A DNA stretch of 16,274 bases from Planctomycetota bacterium (GTDB lineage Bacteria > Planctomycetota > Brocadiia > JAJRTI01). This document shows, in pieces, positions 6,801 to 13,199 of this stretch. The position numbers and the translations under genes are program-made. Location of the stretch: positions 1 through 16,274 of the forward strand of contig JAJRTI010000441.1 in NCBI GenBank assembly GCA_024278415.1, read 5' to 3'. Under the pieces are notes generated by a model that did not search any database, was not told where the DNA came from, and saw only the letters and a program-made list of their open reading frames with translations. The first letter of the stretch is position 1; every line of letters begins with the position of its first letter.

Positions 6801-9098
6801 CTCCGGCAGGTTCGACTTTTTCCTGGGCAGGCGGCGCTTGTCGAGCATGAGCCCCCCCAGCACCTGCGCGACGATGCGCGCCTGCGCGGCCAGCGCGTCG
6901 AAGTCCACGAACTCGACGCGGTCCATCGGCGTGTCCACGGCCAGGCGCATGTCGAGCGTGGTGCCGATGGCCACGGCCTCGCGGCGCAGATCGAGGAAGG
7001 GCCGGCTGTCGAACGCGAGGTCGCACGGCAGCATGCTATCCCACGTGATGCCGCCGGTGCCGGAGATGCCGCTGTAGAAGCGCCGCTCCGCCTCCTTGCC
7101 GAAGGCCGCGTCCGCGTGCTCGCGCAGCGCGTTGTTGACCGGCCACATGAGCGCGGCCTGGTTTGTCTCGTCGAGCCCGCGCACGCCGTTGGCGAACACG
7201 CCTACCACGGACGAGTGGCTGCTCAAGTCCAAGCACACCGCGAAGCGCCGGTCCAGGTAGTCGCTCTCGGCCACGCTCTTGGCGATCGCCTGGGGGAAGA
7301 GCGCTTCGAGGAGCAGACGGTTGAGGCGCTGCACTTGCCGGGCCGACAGCTTGGCGCGCTCCCGCGCGAGCAACTCGGCCGCTTCGGCTGGAACCGCGGA
7401 GCCGAAGTCCTCCGGCTTGCACAGATCCGTTTGCTTCATCGCCACGTTGAGCGCTTTGACGATCGCGGCCTTCTGCGCGTCGTCGAGGCGCTCGCCGGTG
7501 GCGCCGGTGGCGGCGGATTCCCGCGCGCCTTCGCTCAGCATGCTCCATAGGCGCTTGGCGGCTGCCCCCTTGCCGGCCGCGAGCTTCGAGCAGAGCCCTG
7601 GCCAGTCGCGCACCTCCTCCGTCTTGAGCCAGGTGGAGCCATCGCGATAGCCAGTGACGGCCGCCGGCCACAACGGCTCGTCGATGCGCGTCTCAATGTG
7701 TTCGGCGTACGCGGCTTCGAGCAGCCGCCGGTTGAGGTGTTCGACCTCGCGGTCCGAGAGGTTCGCCATGCCGCGCGCAAGCAGCGCGGCCGCGTCGTTG
7801 GGCAGGGCCGCGCCGGCGAGACTCGCTTCGTCGTAAAACTCCGCGAGTTTGAGCGCGTCGTTGATCGCGTCGGCCACTGCGATCTCGTTGGGATCGTCTG
7901 ACGCGGCTTCGGTGCGCGCGGCCTCGTCCAAGAACTTCCAGAGCCGCTTGCCGATGTTGGGCGTGTTGCGGTGCGCGTCTTGGGCGAGGGCCGCGCAGAA
8001 AGCCGGCCAATCGTCCACGTCTCGTGTGCGCAGGCGCCAGATGCCGGCATGTTCCGCGGCCCACTTCTTGCCCTCGCGCAGGGCCGATTGGTAGAACTTC
8101 GCGCCGACTTCTTTGGGGTTCTTGGGGTGGCGCAGCAGGAAGTTCTTCACGCCGGTGTTGTTCATGAAGTGGCCGTTCGTCGCGAAGAGCGTCACCGGCC
8201 GCGCGGGCGGGTGTTGTTTCAGCAGCTTCGCCATCTGGAGCCACACCGCAATGCCGCTCGCCTGGTCCGCGCCGGGGCAAAGGCCTGGCACGGCCGACAT
8301 GGCATCGAAGTACCCCACGATCATCGCCGCGTCGCCCTTGAGCGCGGGCTCCGTGCCCTCGACGTGCACCATGATGTTCGTGCCGGTCACGCGCTCCCAG
8401 GCCATGCGGCAGCGGACCGTCGCGGTCGCGCGCTGCTCCGCGAGCGCGAGCAGGCGTTGCTTGTGTTTGCCGGCGACGTAGTACTTGGGCGCGTAGAGCG
8501 GCACGTTGATGAGCTTGGCCTCGGCCTCCTTGCGTTCCGGCGCGTGGGGTTCGAGGAAGATCACCGCGCGCGCACCCAGCATGAACGCCTTGAGGTAGTT
8601 GTTCGTCGAGTTGAAGTCGAGCACCACGATACTGCCGTCGACGTCGCGGCCGTTGTAGTAGCGGTACTCGCCGGTGTGGGCGTAGATCAACTCGCCGGTG
8701 AGGCCTGCGTCCTTGGTGGACGGCGTGCGCGACAGGTTGGGCCAAAACGCGTGGATGGGGATGGGCGAGTCGAGCCCTTCAGCCTCCAAGCGGCCGCCGC
8801 GGTCGATGGGCATGACCGCGGGGAAGGTTTCGGTCCGCGCGTCGTACCCCATCTGCTTGAGCCGGCCGACGATGTACTCGACGGCCTTCTGTGCGCCCTC
8901 GTACCCCAGCGCGCGGGACGGCCAACTCGCAAGCTGCTCCACGTCCGCGCGCATCTGCTTCGCGTCAATCAGCTTGGCGAGCGCGGCATGGTCGATGCCC
9001 AGATCGAGGCCGTTTGTCCCCGCCGAGGCCGCCGCGAGAACCCCATGCCCAGAGAGCGCCACCAGCAATCCCACTCCCCACGCGCGCACCCATGCCAT
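3885..9098 (-). CDS. Giant FtsX/MacB-like permease fused to a degenerate M28-peptidase-like domain
   Basis: A protein of about 1737 residues. Residues 1-25 look like a signal peptide (MAWVRAWGVGLLVALSG, then AAASA). An M28-like ectodomain with a PA-like insert follows: YFDAMS at 263, PGADQASG at 275, VTLFATNGHFMNNTGVKNFL near 302, CLDLSSH near 622, FDSRPF at 696 and AVDTPMDRV near 720. Canonical M28 has HxD, EE and a C-terminal His; here these are FD, NG and absent, so peptidase activity is doubtful. Two helical repeats (about 362-468 and 498-605) interrupt the domain. Membrane segments occur near 1055-1143; an FtsX-like permease follows (first segment near 1190, last three between 1463 and 1570, with LIILNTMLTSVYERSREIAIFGSVG), then a C-terminal soluble domain of about 150 residues. 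The promoter at 9204-9232 rules out the ATG at 9299. A TTG at 9150-9152 with GGAGG 5 bases upstream is the alternative start. Confidence 0.85.
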   Translation of the reverse strand: MAWVRAWGVGLLVALSGHGVLAAASAGTNGLDLGIDHAALAKLIDAKQMRADVEQLASWPSRALGYEGAQKAVEYIVGRLKQMGYDARTETFPAVMPIDRGGRLEAEGLDSPIPIHAFWPNLSRTPSTKDAGLTGELIYAHTGEYRYYNGRDVDGSIVVLDFNSTNNYLKAFMLGARAVIFLEPHAPERKEAEAKLINVPLYAPKYYVAGKHKQRLLALAEQRATATVRCRMAWERVTGTNIMVHVEGTEPALKGDAAMIVGYFDAMSAVPGLCPGADQASGIAVWLQMAKLLKQHPPARPVTLFATNGHFMNNTGVKNFLLRHPKNPKEVGAKFYQSALREGKKWAAEHAGIWRLRTRDVDDWPAFCAALAQDAHRNTPNIGKRLWKFLDEAARTEAASDDPNEIAVADAINDALKLAEFYDEASLAGAALPNDAAALLARGMANLSDREVEHLNRRLLEAAYAEHIETRIDEPLWPAAVTGYRDGSTWLKTEEVRDWPGLCSKLAAGKGAAAKRLWSMLSEGARESAATGATGERLDDAQKAAIVKALNVAMKQTDLCKPEDFGSAVPAEAAELLARERAKLSARQVQRLNRLLLEALFPQAIAKSVAESDYLDRRFAVCLDLSSHSSVVGVFANGVRGLDETNQAALMWPVNNALREHADAAFGKEAERRFYSGISGTGGITWDSMLPCDLAFDSRPFLDLRREAVAIGTTLDMRLAVDTPMDRVEFVDFDALAAQARIVAQVLGGLMLDKRRLPRKKSNLPELLDFARTRALYLDPKKMTYTGIAEQPVPNVLILLEDFDAQRAQPGNDAKRECSLGHTGVRAWGHMITNADGWACMVFDGPDPKMRKDAYLVEADGALSMSIDQGIFGVGRVGGEGGVSASTPTVLFPFQQLEFYETLDVRSMTYVSAISLLDQNDGFPQRWGGRSNGRAAMIALDPMWRLKLIAGGSGDFALLLLNTTKDKPTGLGFGPQPDGRIPASFFQAAMDQERLVRFRRDRMQQCGIRYPFTDAMVDQAAASINKALAEKQQRNYSAAMHDLFDTVTRAGTAYPLIWNVMTDTIYGLILAFVLVVPFSIFLERLLFGIAELQRRLMVVVGIFILICLILNVLHPGFEVATSPYLIPLAFVILSLVLIVLTMMLAKFDRQVQELHDVAARVHGQDVNRAGATWAGFALGIGNMRRRKTRTSLTLLTLVLLTYSLLSLTSGEISRKQFRAEFDHAPSYPGVMIRDRQWGSMSEAAPEVLRTTFSKEAAIAPRCWIYRGSEQTLLIPVERAGKRVFVDGMAGFAPEEADVSGINQEVEGGLWFTHDPEPQCMLPENVANQLDLTQEDVGQAKVRIYGRDFKLVGIFQPGRLQEIKDLDGEHMAPLMPIRAQGSTIGGLAQFVHLDMDTVVFANYAAMRNMGAPIKSVALRFKDPLRGERLVQDFASRSEALCFIALGDKVEAWSYLGFVWVAGLGDLVIPLLIGGLIILNTMLTSVYERSREIAIFGSVGLSPIHISTLFFAESAVYGVLGIMLGYFVGQISAFVIIKFGLVTGLSLNYSSASAVLVSVLVLVLIMVSTAYPARVAYKMSTPSVARSWSPPPPEGTVWNFEMPFHVPVAIAPGIAAFFYRYFESYREASVGVFFTDVVALERGERDGQAMIQTKAEIWLTPFDAGVKQAVSIAFPHDPKDARVCDVCVRLEHLTGTPGDWQRMNKRFFRVLRKQFLIWRTIKRAQRTEYIEQGQRVLAP

Positions 9099-9157
9099 GG
9101 TCAACGTATTGCTGACGTTCCGGTTCCGGGCATAGGCGCGATCGCTGGCCAACCAGT

Positions 9158-9162
9158 CCTCC
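9158..9162 (-). promoter_or_regulatory. Candidate Shine-Dalgarno GGAGG for a TTG start of the giant gene
   Basis: On the minus strand GGAGG is followed after 5 bases by TTG at 9150-9152, in frame with the giant gene, and would add 18 residues before the ATG at 9098. The ATG itself has no good ribosome binding site but places the signal peptide right at the N-terminus. Both starts are downstream of the predicted promoter. Confidence 0.4.
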
Positions 9163-9203
9163 GTTTCCCAATCCACCACGTTCACAGGGGAGCGAGAGCG
9201 CCC

Positions 9204-9232
9204 ATTCTGCACGGAGTGCGGGGATGTGTCAA
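9204..9232 (-). promoter_or_regulatory. Sigma70-type promoter for the giant permease gene
   Basis: On the minus strand a perfect -35 box TTGACA (9227-9232) is followed by a 17-base spacer and CAGAAT (9204-9209; 4 of 6 matches to TATAAT). Transcription would begin near 9197, giving a leader of about 100 bases to the ATG at 9098. This is sequence matching only. Confidence 0.55.
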
Positions 9233-9511
9233 GGCGAGGAGGCGCGGCACACGAGTTCCCCCAAGAGTCTCTGCTGTTCTGCCGCAAGCCCGGTGCCATC
9301 GGCCCGTCACAACGGTCACCAGGAGCCCCTGCTTCTGTTGGAGCAACATCTCAGCCGAGAGCAAAGAGGGGTCTTGCCTCGCCGGCCCCCACCCAATGCC
9401 ATTAACTGGTTCCTCGCTGTTTGGTGTGGGCTGAATGGCGATATGGCTCGCCGGTGGGTCGCAGGATGCGAAGCGCGGCGCACTGATGTGACTGGCCGGG
9501 ACACGGCCTCG

Positions 9512-9577
9512 GCCCTGAAAGGGCGTGACATCTTGTGGCCCACGCGGCGGGTTCTCCATGTCTCGCCCTTTCAGGGC
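9512..9577. repeat. Inverted pair of GCCCT/AGGGC hairpin units
   Basis: GCCCTGAAAGGGC at 9512-9524 can fold with a 3-base loop. Its reverse complement lies at 9565-9577, and the flanks are also partly mirrored (GTGACA after the first, TGTCT before the second). The unit is therefore present twice in opposite orientation, as in a compound palindromic repeat. It is not GTAG-headed, so it appears to be a second family. Confidence 0.65.
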
Positions 9578-9603
9578 TTGCGGAGTGAGGTTGTCGACGT
9601 TTT

Positions 9604-9647
9604 CCCGGGGCTTCGCCCGGGCTGATATGTCGCGCCCCGTTGGGGCG
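9604..9647. repeat. Two adjacent GC hairpins
   Basis: CCCGGG at 9604-9609 and 9616-9621 enclose GCTTCG. CGCCCC (9633-9638) and GGGGCG (9642-9647) enclose a 3-base loop. They follow closely on the GCCCT/AGGGC pair and probably belong to the same mosaic repeat. No T-tract follows either hairpin. Confidence 0.6.
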
Positions 9648-9781
9648 AGTGGCCGCTTGCGCCAACGCCATTTGACAACTGCCATCCCATGCCCTACCGC
9701 GCGGCCAAGGCCAATACAACGATGAGCAGGACCAGTTGCGGGAAAGGCACTACCCACACGAAACAGCGAGGACCCAGTGTA

Positions 9782-9955
9782 GACTTGGCCTATCGAGGCC
9801 ATGCCATTCCCTGACGGTTCTGGCCTGCGGCTACACGACCCCCCTGTAGTCCCCCCTGGAAGGGGGGACTTGGCCTATCGAGGCCATGCCATTCCCTGAC
9901 GGTTCTGGCCTGCGGCTACACGACCCCCCTGTGGTCCCCCCTGGAAGGGGGGACT
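9782..9955. repeat. 85-bp tandem direct duplication carrying REP-like palindromes
   Basis: 9782-9866 is repeated at 9867-9951, with identity continuing to 9955; the only difference I see is A at 9848 against G at 9933. Each copy holds a minus-strand GTAG unit (complement of 9831-9834 and 9916-9919) and a plus-strand palindrome headed GTAG (9846-9849) or GTGG (9931-9934). The first plus-strand palindrome has a 9-bp stem AGTCCCCCC/GGGGGGACT around TGGAA (9848-9870). Confidence 0.9.
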
Positions 9956-9992
9956 GTTCCGGTCGGCGGTCCGGTGCGCGTTTGCGTGCACC

Positions 9993-10028
9993 GGGAGTGC
10001 CTCGACATTCCCAGAGGCCGGCACTCCC
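9993..10028. repeat. Imperfect hairpin between the 85-bp repeats and their inverted copy
   Basis: GGGAGTGCC at 9993-10001 is complementary to GGCACTCCC at 10020-10028, with an 18-base loop that itself contains CATTCCCAGAGGC, near-identical to the ACTCCCAGAGGC that overlaps the right arm. The outer GTGC (9986-9989) and GCAC (10032-10035) extend the symmetry. Confidence 0.6.
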
Positions 10029-10054
10029 AGAGGCACGAGATGCACATCGTCCCC

Positions 10055-10086
10055 GTCCCCCCTTCCAGGGGGGACTACAGGGGGGT
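10055..10086 (-). repeat. Inverted 32-bp copy of the 85-bp repeat's palindrome
   Basis: 10055-10086 is the exact reverse complement of 9838-9869, which contains the GTAG-headed CCCCCC/GGGGGG hairpin. It faces the two direct copies across about 100 bases, so this region has three units of one palindrome, two on the plus strand and one on the minus. Confidence 0.85.
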
Positions 10087-10211
10087 AGCGCTGTCGATGA
10101 CAAACAGGACTCGCTTGCCAGCAGAGCTGGATCGTGGAACCACGGTGTTAAGTGTGTCCAGGTGTCAGCGCCGACGCGGGGCCGGCGGGGGCGCACCTTT
10201 TCGGCGGACCG

Positions 10212-11228
10212 TTAGGAGAGCCGCGCGGTCAGCGCCTCGCACAGCCCGTCAGGTGGGTCGAAGGGCAGATCGACCGGGCGATGCTCCAGCGCGCTCACGT
10301 AGATGCCGAGGATGGCGTTGAACTCCACGAGCGAGCGCTCCAGGCGCGTGGGGTGGAGCTTGGAATCGTCTTCGAGCCAATCGAACACCGCCTCCGTGAG
10401 CCGGCCCTGGGCCAGGTTGTCCTCGGTGCCGTAGTCATGTGTGCCGCATTCGTACGCGCCGTCCTTGGTCTTGCGCTCCCAGCGGAACATGGTCCAGTGC
10501 GTAAAGCCTTAGGTGCCGTACACCGCGCAGCGCTTGTGCATGTAGCGAGCCTCAAGCTCACTGGCCCTGGGTGCGCAACTGCCGCAGACCACGCGGCCGG
10601 TGACACCGCTCTCGAAGTTGTATCCGGCCACGCACATGTCCGGCGACGGCTGCCGCGACGTGAGGTCGTTGCCGCCGGACACTTGCCCGAACACGTTGAT
10701 GAACGGCGAGAACCCGGCATAGCTGTGCGCGAGTTCGAGCACGTGCACGCCCTGGTCCAAAGGTGTGGAGCCCGCGCTGCAATCGATGAAGCGCACCTCG
10801 CCGATGCCGCCGTCCGCAACAATCTGTTTCAGCTCCATGTTCTGCGCGTGGAAGTGGAGCTGCGTGTTCACGCAGAACTTGGTCTTCGTGGTTTTGCACA
10901 GTTCGTTGAGTTGCTTCCAGTCCTCGCCCCAGAGAGCGATGGGCTTCTCGACGATCACCGCGGGCACGCCCGCATCGGACGCCAAGGTCATGAGCGGCAC
11001 GCGCAGGCCGGGGATGGTGGTGATGTGGAGCACGTCCGGCTGCTCTTTGTCGAGCATCTCGTGGACGTCAGTGTAGCGCGACTCGATGCCGAACTCGTCG
11101 CCGAACGCGTTGAGCCGTTCCTCGTCGAGGTCGCAGATGCCGACGATCTGGCCGCGCGTGACGTGCTGGTAGCCTCGGGCGTGGCCCTTTTGCCGGTTGC
11201 CGCAGCCGAGGAATGCGCACTTGAACAT
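10212..11228 (-). pseudogene. Gfo/Idh/MocA family oxidoreductase with one in-frame TAA
   Basis: The start MFKCAFLGCGNRQKGH (ATG 11226-11228, AGGAGA at 11233-11238) and VIVEKPIALWG (EKP at residues 94-96) identify the NAD(P)-dependent Gfo/Idh/MocA family: a Rossmann N-domain, then an alpha/beta domain. Codon 240 (10509-10511) is TAA, after CAVYGT. Reading on in the same frame gives GFTHWTMFRWERKTKDG and 98 residues in total up to a second TAA at 10212-10214, so the full length of about 338 codons fits the family. No frameshift is present. Either the gene is a recent single-mutation pseudogene, the base is a sequencing or assembly error, or the stop is read through. The truncated 239-residue product would lack part of the substrate domain. 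Substrate unknown; relatives oxidise sugars, inositols or similar polyols. Confidence 0.85.
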
Positions 11229-11368
11229 GGTGGTCTCCTTGTGGAGGGATGCGAAGGACGGCGCGCCGCCAGGTCCATGATGGCGCACCAGGGACACCTG
11301 AATCCGCGGAAGCATCGCAGAATCCATCGCGTGATTCAACCCCGCAAGCCCCCGCCGCCCGGCTCGCG

Positions 11369-11397
11369 TTGACGCGCCCGCGGCCGGCTGATATAGT
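11369..11397 (+). promoter_or_regulatory. Sigma70-type promoter for nrnA-udg
   Basis: TTGACG (11369-11374) and TATAGT (11392-11397) are separated by exactly 17 bases and each match 5 of 6 consensus positions. The start codon of nrnA is 58 bases downstream of the -10 box. The site lies in the 226-base gap between the oxidoreductase and nrnA, which are divergent. Confidence 0.65.
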
Positions 11398-11454
11398 CAC
11401 TCTCACGGCGCTTGGAGCGCTACAATCGCGTAAAACCCCGGCCAACGGAGCACC

Positions 11455-12429
11455 ATGTCCGCCACATACGACATCATCGATCTCGTCGAGCGCCACCAGC
11501 GCTTTCTCATCAGCACCCACGTGCGGTCCGACGGAGACGCGCTCGGATCCGAGATGGCCGTGTACCGCGTCTTGCGGTCGCTTGGTAAGCAGGTGGAGAT
11601 CGTCAACGATGGCGCGGTGCCGCGGGTGTTCCAGTTCCTGGACCCGGACCGCGTGATCGTGTCCGATCCGTCCAAAGCCACGATCCGCGCGGACGCGGCG
11701 CTCGTGCTCGACGCGACGTCGCTCGACCGCATCGGCAAGGCCGCGGATTGCATTCTAGAGGACGCGACCATCGTCAACGTCGACCACCACGTGTCGAACG
11801 AGAACTTCGGCGCGATCAACTTGGTGGACCCAGGCGCGTGCTCGACGGGCGAGATCGTGTATCGCATCCTGCGCGAGGCCGGCGCGGACGCGCCGCTGCC
11901 GGCGCTCGAAGCGCTCTACGTGGCGATCATCACCGACACCGGCCGCTTCACCCACGGCAACACCACGCCCGAGGCGCTGGAGGCTGCGGCGAGCCTCGTG
12001 CGCGGGGGCGTGGACCCCGGCAAGATCGGCCGGCTCGTGTACCAGAACGACCCCGTGGCCCTCAGCCTGCTGCGCGCCAAGACCGGAGCGACGCTCGAAT
12101 TGTTCGAGGACGGCCAAATCGCGGCCATGCACATGACCCGGGGAATGCTCGCGGAGACCGGCGTGGACCCCATGGACACGCAGGAGTTCTCCGACATGCC
12201 ACGCGCGCTCGAAGGCGTCGAGGTCGGCGTGCTCTTCCGCGAACTCGACGAGCCGAACAAGGTGAAGGTGAGTTTCCGCAGCAAGGGCCAGGTCGACGTG
12301 AACGCGATCGCACAGCGCTTCGACGGCGGCGGCCACGTGCGGGCGGCCGGGTGCACGGTGGACGGGACGTTGGATTCCGTGAAGGCGGCAGTCGTGGCCG
12401 CGCTCGCCGCCGCGGTGAGGCAGCCATGA
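11455..12429 (+). CDS. nrnA: DHH/DHHA1 phosphoesterase, NrnA-type oligoribonuclease / pAp phosphatase
   Basis: 324 residues. N-terminal DHH domain: ISTHVRSDGDALGS (His22, Asp26, Asp28), VLDATS (Asp86), the name-giving DHH at 110-112, and IITDTGRFTHGNT (Asp161). The C-terminal DHHA1 domain ends in the GGGHVRAAG motif (291-299), which binds substrate. NrnA-family enzymes degrade 2-5 nt RNAs from the 5' end, and many also dephosphorylate pAp to AMP; metal ions are held by the Asp/His cluster. The start has GGAG at 11447-11450 with good spacing and a promoter upstream. The stop codon TGA overlaps the ATG of the uracil-DNA glycosylase gene, so the two are translated together. Related DHH proteins that hydrolyse cyclic dinucleotides usually carry additional PAS/GGDEF domains, which are absent here. 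Confidence 0.92.
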   Translation: MSATYDIIDLVERHQRFLISTHVRSDGDALGSEMAVYRVLRSLGKQVEIVNDGAVPRVFQFLDPDRVIVSDPSKATIRADAALVLDATSLDRIGKAADCILEDATIVNVDHHVSNENFGAINLVDPGACSTGEIVYRILREAGADAPLPALEALYVAIITDTGRFTHGNTTPEALEAAASLVRGGVDPGKIGRLVYQNDPVALSLLRAKTGATLELFEDGQIAAMHMTRGMLAETGVDPMDTQEFSDMPRALEGVEVGVLFRELDEPNKVKVSFRSKGQVDVNAIAQRFDGGGHVRAAGCTVDGTLDSVKAAVVAALAAAVRQP

Positions 12430-13091
12430 GCGACGACACACCCGACTTCGACAGCACGCTGGAAATGACCAAGGCCCGCGTCGAGCTGGAGCGCGGGCTG
12501 GGCGCGGACGTGTTCCCGTACGAAGCGCCGAAGATCGAGTCGAAGGAGGATCGGCTCGAAGCGCTGCGCAACGAATGCCTGGGGTGCACGAAGTGCAGGC
12601 TGCACCAGAACGCGCAGAACCTCGTGTTCTCCGATGGCACGCCGGAGACCGGCCTCATGTTCGTGGGCGAGGGGCCGGGCCGTCACGAGGACGTGCAGGG
12701 CATCCCGTTCGTCGGCGCGGCGGGGCAGTTGCTCACCAAGATCATCGAGGCCATCGATTGGCGCCGCGAGGACGTGTACATCTGCAACGTGGTGAAGCAC
12801 CGGCCGCCGAACAACCGCACCCCGCAGCCGGACGAGATCGAGGCCTGCAAGCCGTACCTGCTCAAACAAATCGAGATTGTGCAGCCCAAGGTGATCGTCG
12901 CGCTGGGCAAGATCGCGGCGCAGGCGCTGCTGGAGACGAATGAGGGCATCACGCGCCTGCGGGGCCGGTTCTACGACTTCATGGGTGCGCAACTCATGCC
13001 CACCTTCCACCCGTCCTACCTGCTGCGCAACGAGCAAGCCAAGCGCCCCACGTGGGAAGACATGAAGCAGGTGCGCGACGCGCTGAAGTGA
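12426..13091 (+). CDS. Family-4 uracil-DNA glycosylase
   Basis: 221 residues. After a charged N-terminal extension of about 45 residues come GCTKCRLHQ (Cys54, Cys57), MFVGEGPGRHEDVQGIPFVG (residues 78-97, the active-site motif GE.PG..E), YICNVVKHRPPNNRTP (118-133), EIEACKPYL (Cys141) and the HPSYLL motif (195-200). These define the iron-sulfur, family-4 uracil-DNA glycosylases that remove uracil from DNA to start base excision repair. In typical members the cluster is held by CxxC plus the Cys of KCRPP and the Cys of the next helix; here the third position is His125 (KHRPP), with Cys120 nearby. The ATG at 12426 overlaps the nrnA stop (ATGA). The long N-terminal extension resembles that of proteins once labelled phage SPO1 DNA polymerase-related. 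The stop TGA is followed immediately by a second stop, TAG. Confidence 0.92.
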   Translation: MSDDTPDFDSTLEMTKARVELERGLGADVFPYEAPKIESKEDRLEALRNECLGCTKCRLHQNAQNLVFSDGTPETGLMFVGEGPGRHEDVQGIPFVGAAGQLLTKIIEAIDWRREDVYICNVVKHRPPNNRTPQPDEIEACKPYLLKQIEIVQPKVIVALGKIAAQALLETNEGITRLRGRFYDFMGAQLMPTFHPSYLLRNEQAKRPTWEDMKQVRDALK

Positions 13092-13177
13092 TAGTCGCCG
13101 CGCCCGCCAGGGGGCGGGCTTGCGGGGCGAGAAGTTTGGGCTCGATCTTCCCGCATGCTGGCGCATGCGGCTACGGC
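13092..13177. repeat. Facing pair of REP-like palindromes between convergent genes
   Basis: The plus-strand unit has stem GCCCGCC (13102-13108), loop AGGG and GGCGGGC (13113-13119), preceded by ATAG rather than GTAG. The minus-strand unit has GTAG complementary to 13171-13174 and the perfect stem CCGCATGC/GCATGCGG (13151-13170). The pair repeats the D/E arrangement at 3813-3888, with 29 identical bases (13149-13177). It separates the convergent udg and ribokinase genes and could act as a bidirectional transcription end, although no T-runs are present. Confidence 0.8.
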
Positions 13178-13199
13178 CGCGCCCGCCTTCTGCGCATGC

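Larger units (their letters stand above)
9233..10211. other. Gene-poor intergenic region rich in palindromes
   Basis: Nearly 1 kb between the giant gene's promoter and the 3' end of the oxidoreductase pseudogene. Short open frames exist on both strands but none resembles a protein family; they run across repeats and are rejected. About 9233-9510 shows nothing recognisable. The rest holds the hairpins and the 85-bp duplication listed separately. No tRNA or known ncRNA was recognised. Confidence 0.7.

Noticed and set aside
4590..7550. A 986-codon open frame on the plus strand, and several other long open frames opposite the giant gene
   Set aside because: They are antisense to a frame with clear protein motifs, are extremely rich in Arg, His, Glu and Ala as expected from GC-skewed codon shadows, and show no recognisable domain.
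9099..9299. N-terminal extension of the giant protein to the ATG at 9299
   Set aside because: It would place 67 residues before the signal peptide and lies upstream of the TTGACA/CAGAAT promoter. The ATG at 9098 or the TTG at 9152 is better.
9182..9802. A 206-codon minus-strand open frame, and smaller ones, in the repeat-rich intergenic region
   Set aside because: They run through hairpin repeats and a predicted promoter, and the translations have no protein-like pattern.
9782..10086. Possible CRISPR array
   Set aside because: The two 85-bp units are directly adjacent without spacers, and the third is inverted and partial; no cas genes are present.
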